NCBI RefSeq assembly: GCF_019880365.1
Contig: NZ_CP082271.1
Location: forward strand, 124,001-188,000
Source of the DNA: Pseudomonas sp. DNDY-54
GTDB taxonomy: Bacteria > Pseudomonadota > Gammaproteobacteria > Pseudomonadales > Pseudomonadaceae
Reading direction: 5' to 3'
Length of the DNA stretch: 64,000 nucleotides
The translations under genes were made by a program, and so were the position numbers. The notes under the pieces were generated by a model. The model was given only the letters and a program-made list of their open reading frames with translations. It did no database searches and was not told the DNA's origin. Below, piece after piece: positions 35,934-43,213 of the stretch. Position 1 is the stretch's first letter, and each line of letters opens with the position of its first letter.

Positions 35934-37069
35934 GATCGGGCTCGGTTGAACAGTTCTTCGGGAATATGGATGTCACTGGCCAGCTTGGGCTTGGTGCGGC
36001 GACCCTGCTTCCAGGCCTTGAGCTGGAGGATGTAGGTCAGCACGTGGGCCACCGCGGTGTAGAGTGGCGCCGGGATCTGCTGGTTGACCTGGGTACTGAA
36101 GTAGATCGCCCGCGCCAGCGGCGGCAGCTCGACCACTTCCAGGTTGTTGGCCTGGGCCAGCTTGCGGATGTACAGCGCCGTTTCATCGACGCCACGGGCG
36201 ATGACAAAAGGTGTTTCGGCCTTCTTCGGGTCGTACTTGAGCGCCACGGCGTAATGCGTCGGGTTGACGATCACCACGTCGGCATCCTTGATCACCCGGC
36301 TGATCTGCCGCTGCGCCAGCTGTCGCTGCAGCTGCTTGATGCGCGCCTTCACCTCGGGGCGGCCTTCCTGGTTCTTGTGCTCTTCCTTGCGTTCCTGCTT
36401 GGTCATGCGCATTTTTTTCAGGAAGAAGAAGCGCTGCAGCGGGATATCGATGAACGAGAACAGCACGAACACCAGCAGCAGCGAGATCGCCAGATCGAAG
36501 GTCAGCGAAAAGGCGCTGCCGATGGCGTTGCTGATGTCGCTGCGCTGCAAGGCAATCAGCTTGGGCGCGGCGTAATACAGCTGGCCGACAGCGATGCCCA
36601 GCAGCGCGCTGATCTTCAACAGCGACTTGAGCAACTCGGTCCAGTTCTGCGCGCCGACCATCCGCCCGAGGCCGGTGATGGGGTTGAGCTTGCTGAACTT
36701 GGGCGCGAAGTTCTTCGAGGCAAACACCCAACCGCCCGGCACCAGGGCGAAGGCGATCACCAGAATCGGCGTGATCAATAACGGCAGCAGCACGCTGATG
36801 AACACCAGCAGGTTGTGGGTGAGGATCAGCTGGAGGTCATCGATACTCATCTCGCTTTCATGGAAGTTGATATACGAGTAGCTGAACGCCTGCTGCATGC
36901 CATCGAAGAAGAAGCCGATGCTGAACTTCAACACCAGCAGCGTCGCCAGCAGCGAGACCGTGGTGGCGACATCCTTGGAGCGGGTGACCTGGCCATCGTC
37001 GCGACTCTTCTTGAGTTTCTGCTCGGAGGCCTCTTCGGTTTTTTCCTGGCTGCTGTTCTGCTCAGACAT
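35930..37069 (-). CDS. flhB: Flagellar export switch protein FlhB (lateral type)
   Basis: 379 aa from the ATG at 37069 (MSEQNSSQEKTEEASEQKLKKSRDDGQV). Four membrane spans, then a cytoplasmic domain with the self-cleaving NPTH motif (residues 269-272, VVIVNPTHYAVALKYD), the same numbering as E. coli. Cleavage between Asn and Pro switches export from hook to filament substrates, together with FliK. It overlaps fliR by 8 bases and flhA by 4. Confidence 0.96.
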   Translation of the reverse strand: MSEQNSSQEKTEEASEQKLKKSRDDGQVTRSKDVATTVSLLATLLVLKFSIGFFFDGMQQAFSYSYINFHESEMSIDDLQLILTHNLLVFISVLLPLLITPILVIAFALVPGGWVFASKNFAPKFSKLNPITGLGRMVGAQNWTELLKSLLKISALLGIAVGQLYYAAPKLIALQRSDISNAIGSAFSLTFDLAISLLLVFVLFSFIDIPLQRFFFLKKMRMTKQERKEEHKNQEGRPEVKARIKQLQRQLAQRQISRVIKDADVVIVNPTHYAVALKYDPKKAETPFVIARGVDETALYIRKLAQANNLEVVELPPLARAIYFSTQVNQQIPAPLYTAVAHVLTYILQLKAWKQGRRTKPKLASDIHIPEELFNRARS

Positions 37070-37841
37070 CGCGCCCGCTCCGCAGGATCTCGCCAATGTT
37101 GCCCAGCAGCTCGCGGGTCAGGTGCAGATAGGCTTCCGAGAGGTTGGGCAGGGTCAGGTAGATCAGCACCAGCCCGGCGATAATCGCCATGGGAAAGCCT
37201 AGCGAAAACAGGTTCATCGCCGGCGAGATGCGGTTGAGCAGGCCGAAGCAGAACTGCACCAGGGTCATGCAGAAGACGATCGGCAGGGCGATCAACAGCG
37301 CCGCGGAAATCACCCAGCTCAGCGACATCGCGATGGTCTGCAGGCCATCGAAGTGAATGCCGCTGCCGACCGGCCAGAGCACGAAGCTCTGGTAGATGAT
37401 AGTGACGATCACCAGATGCCCATCGGTGGCGAAGAACAGCAGCGCCAGCAGGATGAAATACAGCTGATAGATGATCGAGGCCGACGAGACGCCGTTCATG
37501 GGGTCGTTGAACACCGCCATGGACAGCCCCAGCTGGGTCGAAACGATATCGCCGATCAGGGTGAATACGGTGAACACCAGCATCAGCGCCACGCCCAGCA
37601 GCAGGCCCATGGCGATCTGCTCGAAGGCCGTGAGCAGACCTTTGAGCGACAGCGGGTCGATGGGTGCCGTCGCTGGCAGCGCGGCGGTGAGCACCACGGT
37701 CAGGGCAATGGCCAGGAGCACGCGAACCCGCACGCTGAGCGACTTGTGGCTGAACATCGGCGCAAGGCTGAACACGGCCATGATCCGGCAGAACGGCCAC
37801 CAGTAGCCCAGCAACGATTGCAGGTATTGACCGACCTGCAT
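37062..37841 (-). CDS. fliR: Flagellar export protein FliR (lateral type)
   Basis: 259 aa from the ATG at 37841 (MQVGQYLQSLLGYWWPFCRIMAVFSLAPMF). An in-frame GTG at 37859 is an alternative. Six hydrophobic spans include ALTVVLTAALPATAPIDPLS and GLSMAVFNDPMNG. It forms the export gate with FliP and FliQ. It lies 20 bases after fliQ. Confidence 0.94.
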   Translation of the reverse strand: MQVGQYLQSLLGYWWPFCRIMAVFSLAPMFSHKSLSVRVRVLLAIALTVVLTAALPATAPIDPLSLKGLLTAFEQIAMGLLLGVALMLVFTVFTLIGDIVSTQLGLSMAVFNDPMNGVSSASIIYQLYFILLALLFFATDGHLVIVTIIYQSFVLWPVGSGIHFDGLQTIAMSLSWVISAALLIALPIVFCMTLVQFCFGLLNRISPAMNLFSLGFPMAIIAGLVLIYLTLPNLSEAYLHLTRELLGNIGEILRSGRDV

Positions 37842-37861
37842 GATGGGTTCATTGCCCACGG

Positions 37862-38134
37862 CTAACCGACCAGCCGCCCGGCTTGGGTGAAGGTTTCGAT
37901 GAACAGGTCGCTGAAGGTGCCCAGGATCCAGTGTCCGGCGAACACCAGCATGCCAAGAGTGATCAGCAGGCGTGGCAGGAAGCTGAGCATCTGTTCGTTG
38001 ATCTGAGTGGCCGCCTGGAAAATGCTGACGAGCAGGCCGCCGAGCAGGCTCGGTACCACCAATACACAGACCACGAGCACGATGACGTGGATGGCGTTGG
38101 AGATGATATTGACGGCGGTGTCTGGGGTCAGCAT
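37862..38134 (-). CDS. fliQ: Flagellar export protein FliQ (lateral type)
   Basis: 90 aa, two membrane helices (IHVIVLVVCVLVVPSLLGGLLVSIFQAATQI and LLITLGMLVFAGHWILGTFSDLF), the usual FliQ size. Part of the FliPQR gate. Its upstream neighbour fliP is 930 bases away across a repeat-filled gap, unusual for this operon. Confidence 0.94.
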   Translation of the reverse strand: MLTPDTAVNIISNAIHVIVLVVCVLVVPSLLGGLLVSIFQAATQINEQMLSFLPRLLITLGMLVFAGHWILGTFSDLFIETFTQAGRLVG

Positions 38135-38180
38135 GGGAGCACCTGGGAGGCGTGGTCGCCAATGAATGTTGACTGCTGTC

Positions 38181-38203
38181 GTAGGAGCGAGCTTGCTCGC
38201 GAA
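38181..38203. repeat. Single REP element after the fliQ start side
   Basis: GTAGGAGCGAGCTTGCTCGCG, a nearly perfect REP palindrome, in the gap between fliQ and fliP. A second REP in the opposite orientation is at 38981-39003, so the two bound the composite repeat. Confidence 0.85.
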
Positions 38204-38244
38204 GCTTTTCTTCGTGAGGTACGGCCTACTAGCGGAGTTGCCCT

Positions 38245-38910
38245 AGGCATTGGTTTCGCCCTGCTGGGCGACTCACTTTTTTCAAACGCGAAAAAAGTAA
38301 GCAAAAACGCTTGCCCCTGCATCCGGCCCCGGCTGCGCCGGGGTTCCCTCGCTCCGGTGACATTCCAGGGGCCCGCCGCGAAGGGCCATCCCTGGCCCAT
38401 CACGGCTCTCGCGGCATCCATGCCGCTCAACCCCTTACACGCCACCTGCGCTCGGCCTTCTGAAAGGGGCGATTCGGTGGTGTCTGATGGCCTGTGCAAC
38501 GAAGCAGAAGTAGGAGCTAAACGTAGGGTGGGTAACGCGAAGCTTACCCACCGGTTTTCGAAGGCAAAGTTCGATATCCATCGCAGCGACAATTGCGGTG
38601 GAAAATGCTTCGCAGTTTTCCACCCTACGGAGCAAGCAGACGGGCGAAGCGCTTTGTTGCTGTCGCCGTTCAAAAACTTCCAGACGACTCGGTCTCGAGT
38701 CCCCTTCAGGAGGCCGAGCGTAGGCGTTGCGCAGGGGGGCGCGAGGCATGGATGCCGAGCGAGGAGCGATGGGCCAGGGATGGCCCTTCGCGACGACCCC
38801 CGAAGCGGCGCCGGAGGGAAGGAAGTTTTGCGCAGCAAAACCCGGATGTAGGGGTGGCCTTCTTTTTGGTTACTTTTTCTTGGCCACACAAGAAAAAGTG
38901 ACGCGCCGTG
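38245..38910. repeat. Composite intergenic repeat, copies 2 and 3 (inverted), between fliQ and fliP
   Basis: Copy 2 (38245-38640) carries the same modules as at 26.2 kb: TTTCGCCCTGCTGGGCGA, the CTTTTTT...AAAAAAG palindrome, CTCGGCCTTCTGAAAGGGG, the GGGTGGGTAACG/CTTACCCAC palindrome and GGTGGAAAATGC/TTTTCCACC. Copy 3 (about 38690-38905) is inverted, running from CCCCTTCAGGAGGCCGAG to a CTTTTTCTT...AAGAAAAAG palindrome. Together they form a large inverted structure flanked by REPs. No transposase is visible, so the mobility is unexplained. Confidence 0.7.
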
Positions 38911-38980
38911 CAAGGTGCAACCTGTAGTCCCAGCCGAGGAAAGCGCGGCGTCGTACGCAAATACATGCGCCAGCACAGCT

Positions 38981-39003
38981 TCGCGAGCAAGCTCGCTCCT
39001 ACG
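38981..39003. repeat. Single REP element before fliP 3' end
   Basis: TCGCGAGCAAGCTCGCTCCTAC, opposite in orientation to the REP at 38181-38203 and at the other end of the repeat-filled gap. Confidence 0.85.
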
Positions 39004-39065
39004 AAAAGCGATAGAGCGTTCAGCAACTGACACATAGGGTGAGCAATGACTCATCACGGCGTCCC

Positions 39066-39821
39066 CTAAAACGGCTGAATACTGGTGGTCAGCGTACCCA
39101 TCAACAACGCCCACCCATCCACCAACACAAACACCATCAACTTGAACGGCAGCGAGATCATCATTGGCGACAGCATCATCATGCCCATCGCCATCAACAC
39201 GCTGGCCACCACCAGGTCGATCACCAGAAACGGCACGAAAATCATGAAGCCCAGCTGGAAGGCAGTCTTCAGCTCACTCAACACGAACGCCGGCAGCAGC
39301 AACGAGAAATCCAGATCCTCAAGGTTCTCCGGCACTTCCTCGCCCGCCAGCGCGACCATCGTCTCCAGCGACGTCTTGTTGGTCTGCGCCAGCATGAAAC
39401 CGGACAGGCTGCCCTTGGAGACGTCCAGCGCCTGCTCCAGGCTTATCTCATCGTTCTGGAACGGCTCGAAGGCGGCGGTGTGAATCTCCTGCCAGACCGG
39501 GCGCATCACCAGCAGGGTGACGATCAGCGCGATACCGATCAGCACCTGGTTCGGCGGGCTTTGCTGCAGGCCGATGGCCTGGCGCAGGATGGCCAGCACG
39601 ATGATGAAGCGGGTAAAGCAGGTCATCATCATCAGCATCGCCGGCAGGAAGCCGAGCAGCGTCATGATGATCAGGATCTGCAGCTTGACGCTGAATTCCT
39701 GGCCGTTCTCGGTATCGTTCAGGTTGAACAGGGTAATCTCGCCACCGGCGGCCTGCGCCACCAATGGAAACAGGCTGGCCAGCACAAGACCCAGCAGCAA
39801 CAGCCCGCGGCGCAGCTTCAT
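39066..39821 (-). CDS. fliP: Flagellar export protein FliP (lateral type)
   Basis: 251 aa from the ATG at 39821. A cleavable signal peptide (MKLRRGLLLLGLVLASLFPLVAQA) is followed by four spans. The FliP signature is LQILIIMTLLGFLPAMLMMMTCFTRFIIVLAILRQAIGLQQSPPNQVLIG, and the C-terminal block is LSELKTAFQLGFMIFVPFLVIDLVVASVLMAMGMMMLSP. Core of the export gate. It overlaps fliN by four bases. Confidence 0.95.
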   Translation of the reverse strand: MKLRRGLLLLGLVLASLFPLVAQAAGGEITLFNLNDTENGQEFSVKLQILIIMTLLGFLPAMLMMMTCFTRFIIVLAILRQAIGLQQSPPNQVLIGIALIVTLLVMRPVWQEIHTAAFEPFQNDEISLEQALDVSKGSLSGFMLAQTNKTSLETMVALAGEEVPENLEDLDFSLLLPAFVLSELKTAFQLGFMIFVPFLVIDLVVASVLMAMGMMMLSPMMISLPFKLMVFVLVDGWALLMGTLTTSIQPF

Positions 39822-40189
39822 TGCGTCAGCGCATCCAGGCTGGTGCCGGACAGCTCGACAATACGCAGACCGTAGCTGCCATTCATCACGACTACTTCGG
39901 CCTTGGCGAACAGGGTGCCGTTGACCTTCACGTCCAGTGGCTCGCCGGCCACCTTGTCGAGCACGATGACGCTGCTGGTGTCGCACTCCATCAGTTCCTT
40001 CAGCGAGATTTCCGCCGAGGCCACTTCCAGAGTGACGTTGACCGGGATCTTGCCGAAGAAGCTCAGGTCCTGGCGCGGGGCCTGGGGCTGAGGCGTGGGC
40101 GCGGCGGCTGGCTCGTCGGTTGCGTCGAGGCTCAGGTCGCCTTCGTTGATGAGGTTCTCGAATTCGTTGTCGGACAGTTGGCCGGTCAT
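39818..40189 (-). CDS. fliN: Flagellar motor switch protein FliN (lateral type)
   Basis: 123 aa. The first about 45 residues are acidic and Pro/Ala-rich. The C-terminal SpoA domain is PVNVTLEVASAEISLKELMECDTSSVIVLDKVAGEPLDVKVNGTLFAKAEVVVMNGSYGLRIVEL. Forms the C-ring with FliM and FliG and binds FliH. Overlaps fliM and fliP by four bases each. Confidence 0.94.
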   Translation of the reverse strand: MTGQLSDNEFENLINEGDLSLDATDEPAAAPTPQPQAPRQDLSFFGKIPVNVTLEVASAEISLKELMECDTSSVIVLDKVAGEPLDVKVNGTLFAKAEVVVMNGSYGLRIVELSGTSLDALTQ

Positions 40190-41025
40190 TTGGATTTCAC
40201 GCTTTCAAGTGAAGTGAGGAACAAGGCGCCGTCTTCTTCGAAGACAGTCCCCCGAAATAGCTTTTGCTGGTTGATGCGCACCTCGTAACGGTCAAGCGGG
40301 CGCACCATCAGGATGTCGTTCAGCTGCAGGCCGAGCACTTGCGACAGCGGCATCTGCACCGAGGCGACCACGCAGTCCAGGCGTACCGGAAGATGCTTGA
40401 TGTGGTCGACCGGGTTACCACTCAGTCGAGACGGCAGCGGGCCGGCCAGGCGACTGGTGAGTTCATCGACCAGATCGGTATCCATATGAATGAAAACCGA
40501 TGAGCGGCTGTTGGTCAGATGGCTGATGTATTCAAACTCGGCCACGTATTCCCAGCTGGTCTCTTCATAATCATTTTCATAGCGCTCGAGTTCACCGAAC
40601 GTCTCGCCGGACAATATCGAGCGCGCAAAGATATATGTCAGATCCAGCCCTAGCCGATTGCGCATCCGTTGTTCGGAGGTGCTGATCGGCGGTGTTTCCT
40701 GGCTGGGCACAATAGTGCCGCCGTAATAACACTCGAGTGCTTCGGTCAGCAGGGCGCGATCAATGGAAAACCCCACTTTTCCCATCGGCGAGCGATAAAT
40801 GCAGTCGGGTGCTTTTCCCGTGGGTTCCTGTACCTCGACCTTGCTGAGTTCCAGGCTGATCCGATAATTACGCAGGAAGTAATCACCAATCAAACGTGGA
40901 TTCTTATTGGTGGTTTCTTTTATGAACTGCGGAATCTTGTGGTGATGCCGGCCAAGCTTCTGCGGTTTTAAAACAGTCAGGCTTTGGGCGGGCACGCCAT
41001 GATGGACTTTGGAATTGCCAGACAT
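40186..41025 (-). CDS. fliM: Flagellar motor switch protein FliM, divergent (lateral type)
   Basis: 279 aa from the ATG at 41025 (MSGNSKVHHGVPAQSLTVLKPQKLGR). Shorter than E. coli FliM (334). The middle domain runs about 45-200 and the C-terminal SpoA domain (LPVRLDCVVASVQMPLSQVLGLQLNDILMVRPLDRYEVRINQQKLFRG) is clear. The N-terminal CheY-binding peptide (LSQAEIDALL type) is missing, and I do not see the GGxG motif of the middle domain. First gene of the minus-strand arm, divergent from lafK. Confidence 0.88.
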   Translation of the reverse strand: MSGNSKVHHGVPAQSLTVLKPQKLGRHHHKIPQFIKETTNKNPRLIGDYFLRNYRISLELSKVEVQEPTGKAPDCIYRSPMGKVGFSIDRALLTEALECYYGGTIVPSQETPPISTSEQRMRNRLGLDLTYIFARSILSGETFGELERYENDYEETSWEYVAEFEYISHLTNSRSSVFIHMDTDLVDELTSRLAGPLPSRLSGNPVDHIKHLPVRLDCVVASVQMPLSQVLGLQLNDILMVRPLDRYEVRINQQKLFRGTVFEEDGALFLTSLESVKSK

Positions 41026-41192
41026 GTGTGAGCGGTATGTCCTGGTTCTTGCGCGGTCGGTCAACGCCTGCAGCGCGGGTATAAGCAGAAGAATGTTTGG
41101 CCAGGGCGGGTTTGCATGGCCTGAGATTGCAGGCACGGCTCTAGCGTGCCGCCAGTCTAGGCTTGGGCGCGAGGGAGAATTAAATCAATAGG

Positions 41193-41224
41193 TATCAAAT
41201 GATCTTTTTTGAGATCACGTGATA
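41193..41224. promoter_or_regulatory. 32-bp interrupted dyad, candidate operator in the fliM-lafK region
   Basis: TATCA-aa-TGATCT-(6 nt)-AGATCA-cg-TGATA: arms match at 11 positions each (41193-41197 with 41220-41224; 41200-41205 with 41212-41217). It lies 168 bp before fliM and about 237 bp before lafK. On the plus strand, TTGAGA at 41209-41214 and TTTAAT at 41233-41238 (18-nt spacer) make a sigma-70-like pair whose -35 overlaps the right arm. Sequence-only inference; the regulator is unknown. Confidence 0.5.
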
Positions 41225-41460
41225 GACGCTGATTTAATTTTAGCGGAACTGATTGGGCGGTTACGGGCGGGCTTGCTAACGTGCGCGCAATTGTTTCGGG
41301 GCGGGCAGCTGTCGATACTCTTCTCGTTCGGCGAGTTGGACAGACAGGGCGACAGAAGTTCCGAAAGACTTAAATAAATTTTTCATCAGCGAAATCCGGC
41401 GTTGTGTTCGAGCGGCGTATCAGCGCCAAGGTGGTCCCATTGAAAAGTGTCAGTCATGCA

Positions 41461-42846
41461 ATGAACTACTCATGCGAAGAGCTATTTGCTCCGGCGCCGG
41501 CGCGCAAGAAAATTATCATTGTCGGCAATGCCGCTGAGGCGGGTTGTGAGTTCCTCACTGCAGGTTTGCGGAAAGAGCGTTGTGCGGTCTTCTCGTATAC
41601 CAGCCTGAATGACCTGGATAATGCCGCGCTGAAAGATGCAGCACTGGTTTTCTTCTTTATAGGCGGAATTGAAGAGCACGCGTTGTACGCGCAAGTGGAT
41701 TCGCTGATGCGGCGCGGCCGCCATGCCAGTGTTATTCCGGTTGTGCAGTATGCCGATCAGCAGAAAGCCGCCGCGTTACTTGAACTTGGGTGCGTCGATT
41801 ACTTGCTGTCTCCGTTCAGTGAGAGCCAGCTCAGCGCACTGTTGCGCCGCCAGGAATGTGCCGATGCGGCTCAGGAAAGTTTCGTGTCCTGCTCTCAGGC
41901 TGGCCGCCGGTTGTTGGCGATGGCACAGCGTGTATCGCTGACCCGTGCGCCGATTTTGATCACCGGCGAGACCGGCACCGGCAAGGAGCTGATGGCGCGC
42001 TACATTCACCGCTTTTCGGCCAGCGCCGACGCACCCTTTATTGCCGTTAACTGCGCAGCCATCCCGGAACAGATGCTCGAATCGATCCTGTTCGGGCATG
42101 AGAAAGGCGCGTTCACCGGGGCCGTAGCCGCTCAGCCGGGCAAGTTCGAGCTGGCCAACGGCGGCACGCTGCTGCTCGATGAAATAGGCGAACTGCCGCT
42201 GGGCCTGCAGGCCAAGCTGCTACGCGTATTGCAGGAGCAGCGCGTCGAGCGTCTCGGTGGCCGAAAGGAGATTGAGCTCAACGTGCGCATCATCGCGGCG
42301 ACCAACCGCGACCTGCAGCGTGAAGTGGCAGAAGGGCGCTTCCGTTCCGATCTGATGTTCCGTCTCGACGTGTTGCCGCTGCACATCAGCCCACTGCGCG
42401 AGCGCAAGGATGACGTGCTGCCGCTGGCGCGCCGCTTTGTCGCCAAGTACGCACCGCAGGAGGCGGGTGAAGAGCTGTTTACCGCCGAGGCCTGCCGCGC
42501 GCTGTTGCAGCACGACTGGCCGGGCAACGCCCGTGAGCTGGAGAACACCGTGCAGCGTGCGCTGGTGCTGCGCAACGGCTTGTTCATTCAGCCCCAGGAC
42601 CTGGGCCTCGCAGCGCCGGCACAGGCCGAAGTCCGGATGGATAAACCGCAGGCACTGTTCGCCGAAACCGGCAAGGCCGCACTTCGCGCCAGCGGCAAGT
42701 GGGCGGAGTACCAACACGTGATCGACACCATTCGCAAGTTTGACGGGCACAAGACCAAGGCCGCCGCCAGCCTCGGCATGACCTCGCGCGCCTTGCGCTA
42801 TCGCCTCAATGCCATGCGTGAGCAGGGCATCGAGCTGAATTTCTGA
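41461..42846 (+). CDS. lafK: Sigma-54-dependent flagellar activator LafK
   Basis: 461 aa from the ATG at 41461; a TTG at 41440 with AAGGTGG 5 nt upstream and a GTG at 41404 are alternatives. The N-terminal region (about 15-130) looks like a receiver that lost its phospho-acceptor Asp (the third strand reads ALVFFFIGG), as in FleQ/FlrA. The AAA+ domain has Walker A GETGTGKE (169-176), intact GAFTGA (216-221) for sigma-54 contact, Walker B TLLLDEIGE and the WPGNARELENTVQRAL block. The C-terminal HTH is KTKAAASLGMTSRALRYRLNAM. Between fliM and fliE, as lafK is in lateral systems. Confidence 0.92.
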   Translation: MNYSCEELFAPAPARKKIIIVGNAAEAGCEFLTAGLRKERCAVFSYTSLNDLDNAALKDAALVFFFIGGIEEHALYAQVDSLMRRGRHASVIPVVQYADQQKAAALLELGCVDYLLSPFSESQLSALLRRQECADAAQESFVSCSQAGRRLLAMAQRVSLTRAPILITGETGTGKELMARYIHRFSASADAPFIAVNCAAIPEQMLESILFGHEKGAFTGAVAAQPGKFELANGGTLLLDEIGELPLGLQAKLLRVLQEQRVERLGGRKEIELNVRIIAATNRDLQREVAEGRFRSDLMFRLDVLPLHISPLRERKDDVLPLARRFVAKYAPQEAGEELFTAEACRALLQHDWPGNARELENTVQRALVLRNGLFIQPQDLGLAAPAQAEVRMDKPQALFAETGKAALRASGKWAEYQHVIDTIRKFDGHKTKAAASLGMTSRALRYRLNAMREQGIELNF

Positions 42847-42872
42847 TTTCGGACACCTAGGGAGAACCCGCG

Positions 42873-43193
42873 ATGAGTTCAATCATGCAGGTACAGCAGG
42901 ATCTGCTGGGCCGGATGCAACAGCTTCAGGAGGCCGCCGGAAGCCCGGCGATCAAACCTGCGGCCGAGGCGGCCCCCGATGCGGGTGGTCTGTTCATGTC
43001 GGCGATGCGCTCGGTCGATGCCCAACAGCATCAGGCCAGCGCGGCCGCCGCTGCCGTCGACAGTGGCAAGAGCGACGACCTGGTCGGCGCGATGATCGAC
43101 AGCCAGAAGGCCAGCGTGTCCTTTTCCGCGTTGCTGCAGGTGCGCAACAAACTGACCACGGCGTTTGACGACGTCATGAGAATGCCGCTTTGA
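42873..43193 (+). CDS. fliE: Flagellar rod/MS-ring adaptor FliE (lateral type)
   Basis: 106 aa, the usual length. The C-terminal half DDLVGAMIDSQKASVSFSALLQVRNKLTTAFDDVMRMPL is the conserved FliE domain that joins rod and MS ring and is an early export substrate. It begins 26 bases after lafK and may be read through from it; fliF follows after 20 bases. Confidence 0.93.
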   Translation: MSSIMQVQQDLLGRMQQLQEAAGSPAIKPAAEAAPDAGGLFMSAMRSVDAQQHQASAAAAAVDSGKSDDLVGAMIDSQKASVSFSALLQVRNKLTTAFDDVMRMPL

Positions 43194-43213
43194 CCGGGCG
43201 TGAGAGCTAAGAC

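Noticed and set aside
34638..36035. 465-codon open frame on the plus strand
   Set aside because: Antisense to flhA; low-complexity His/Gln/Arg composition typical of a reverse-frame shadow.
41026..41200. Sigma-54 promoter for fliM
   Set aside because: No GG-N10-GC pair was found on the minus strand in this region, so no -24/-12 site can be claimed.
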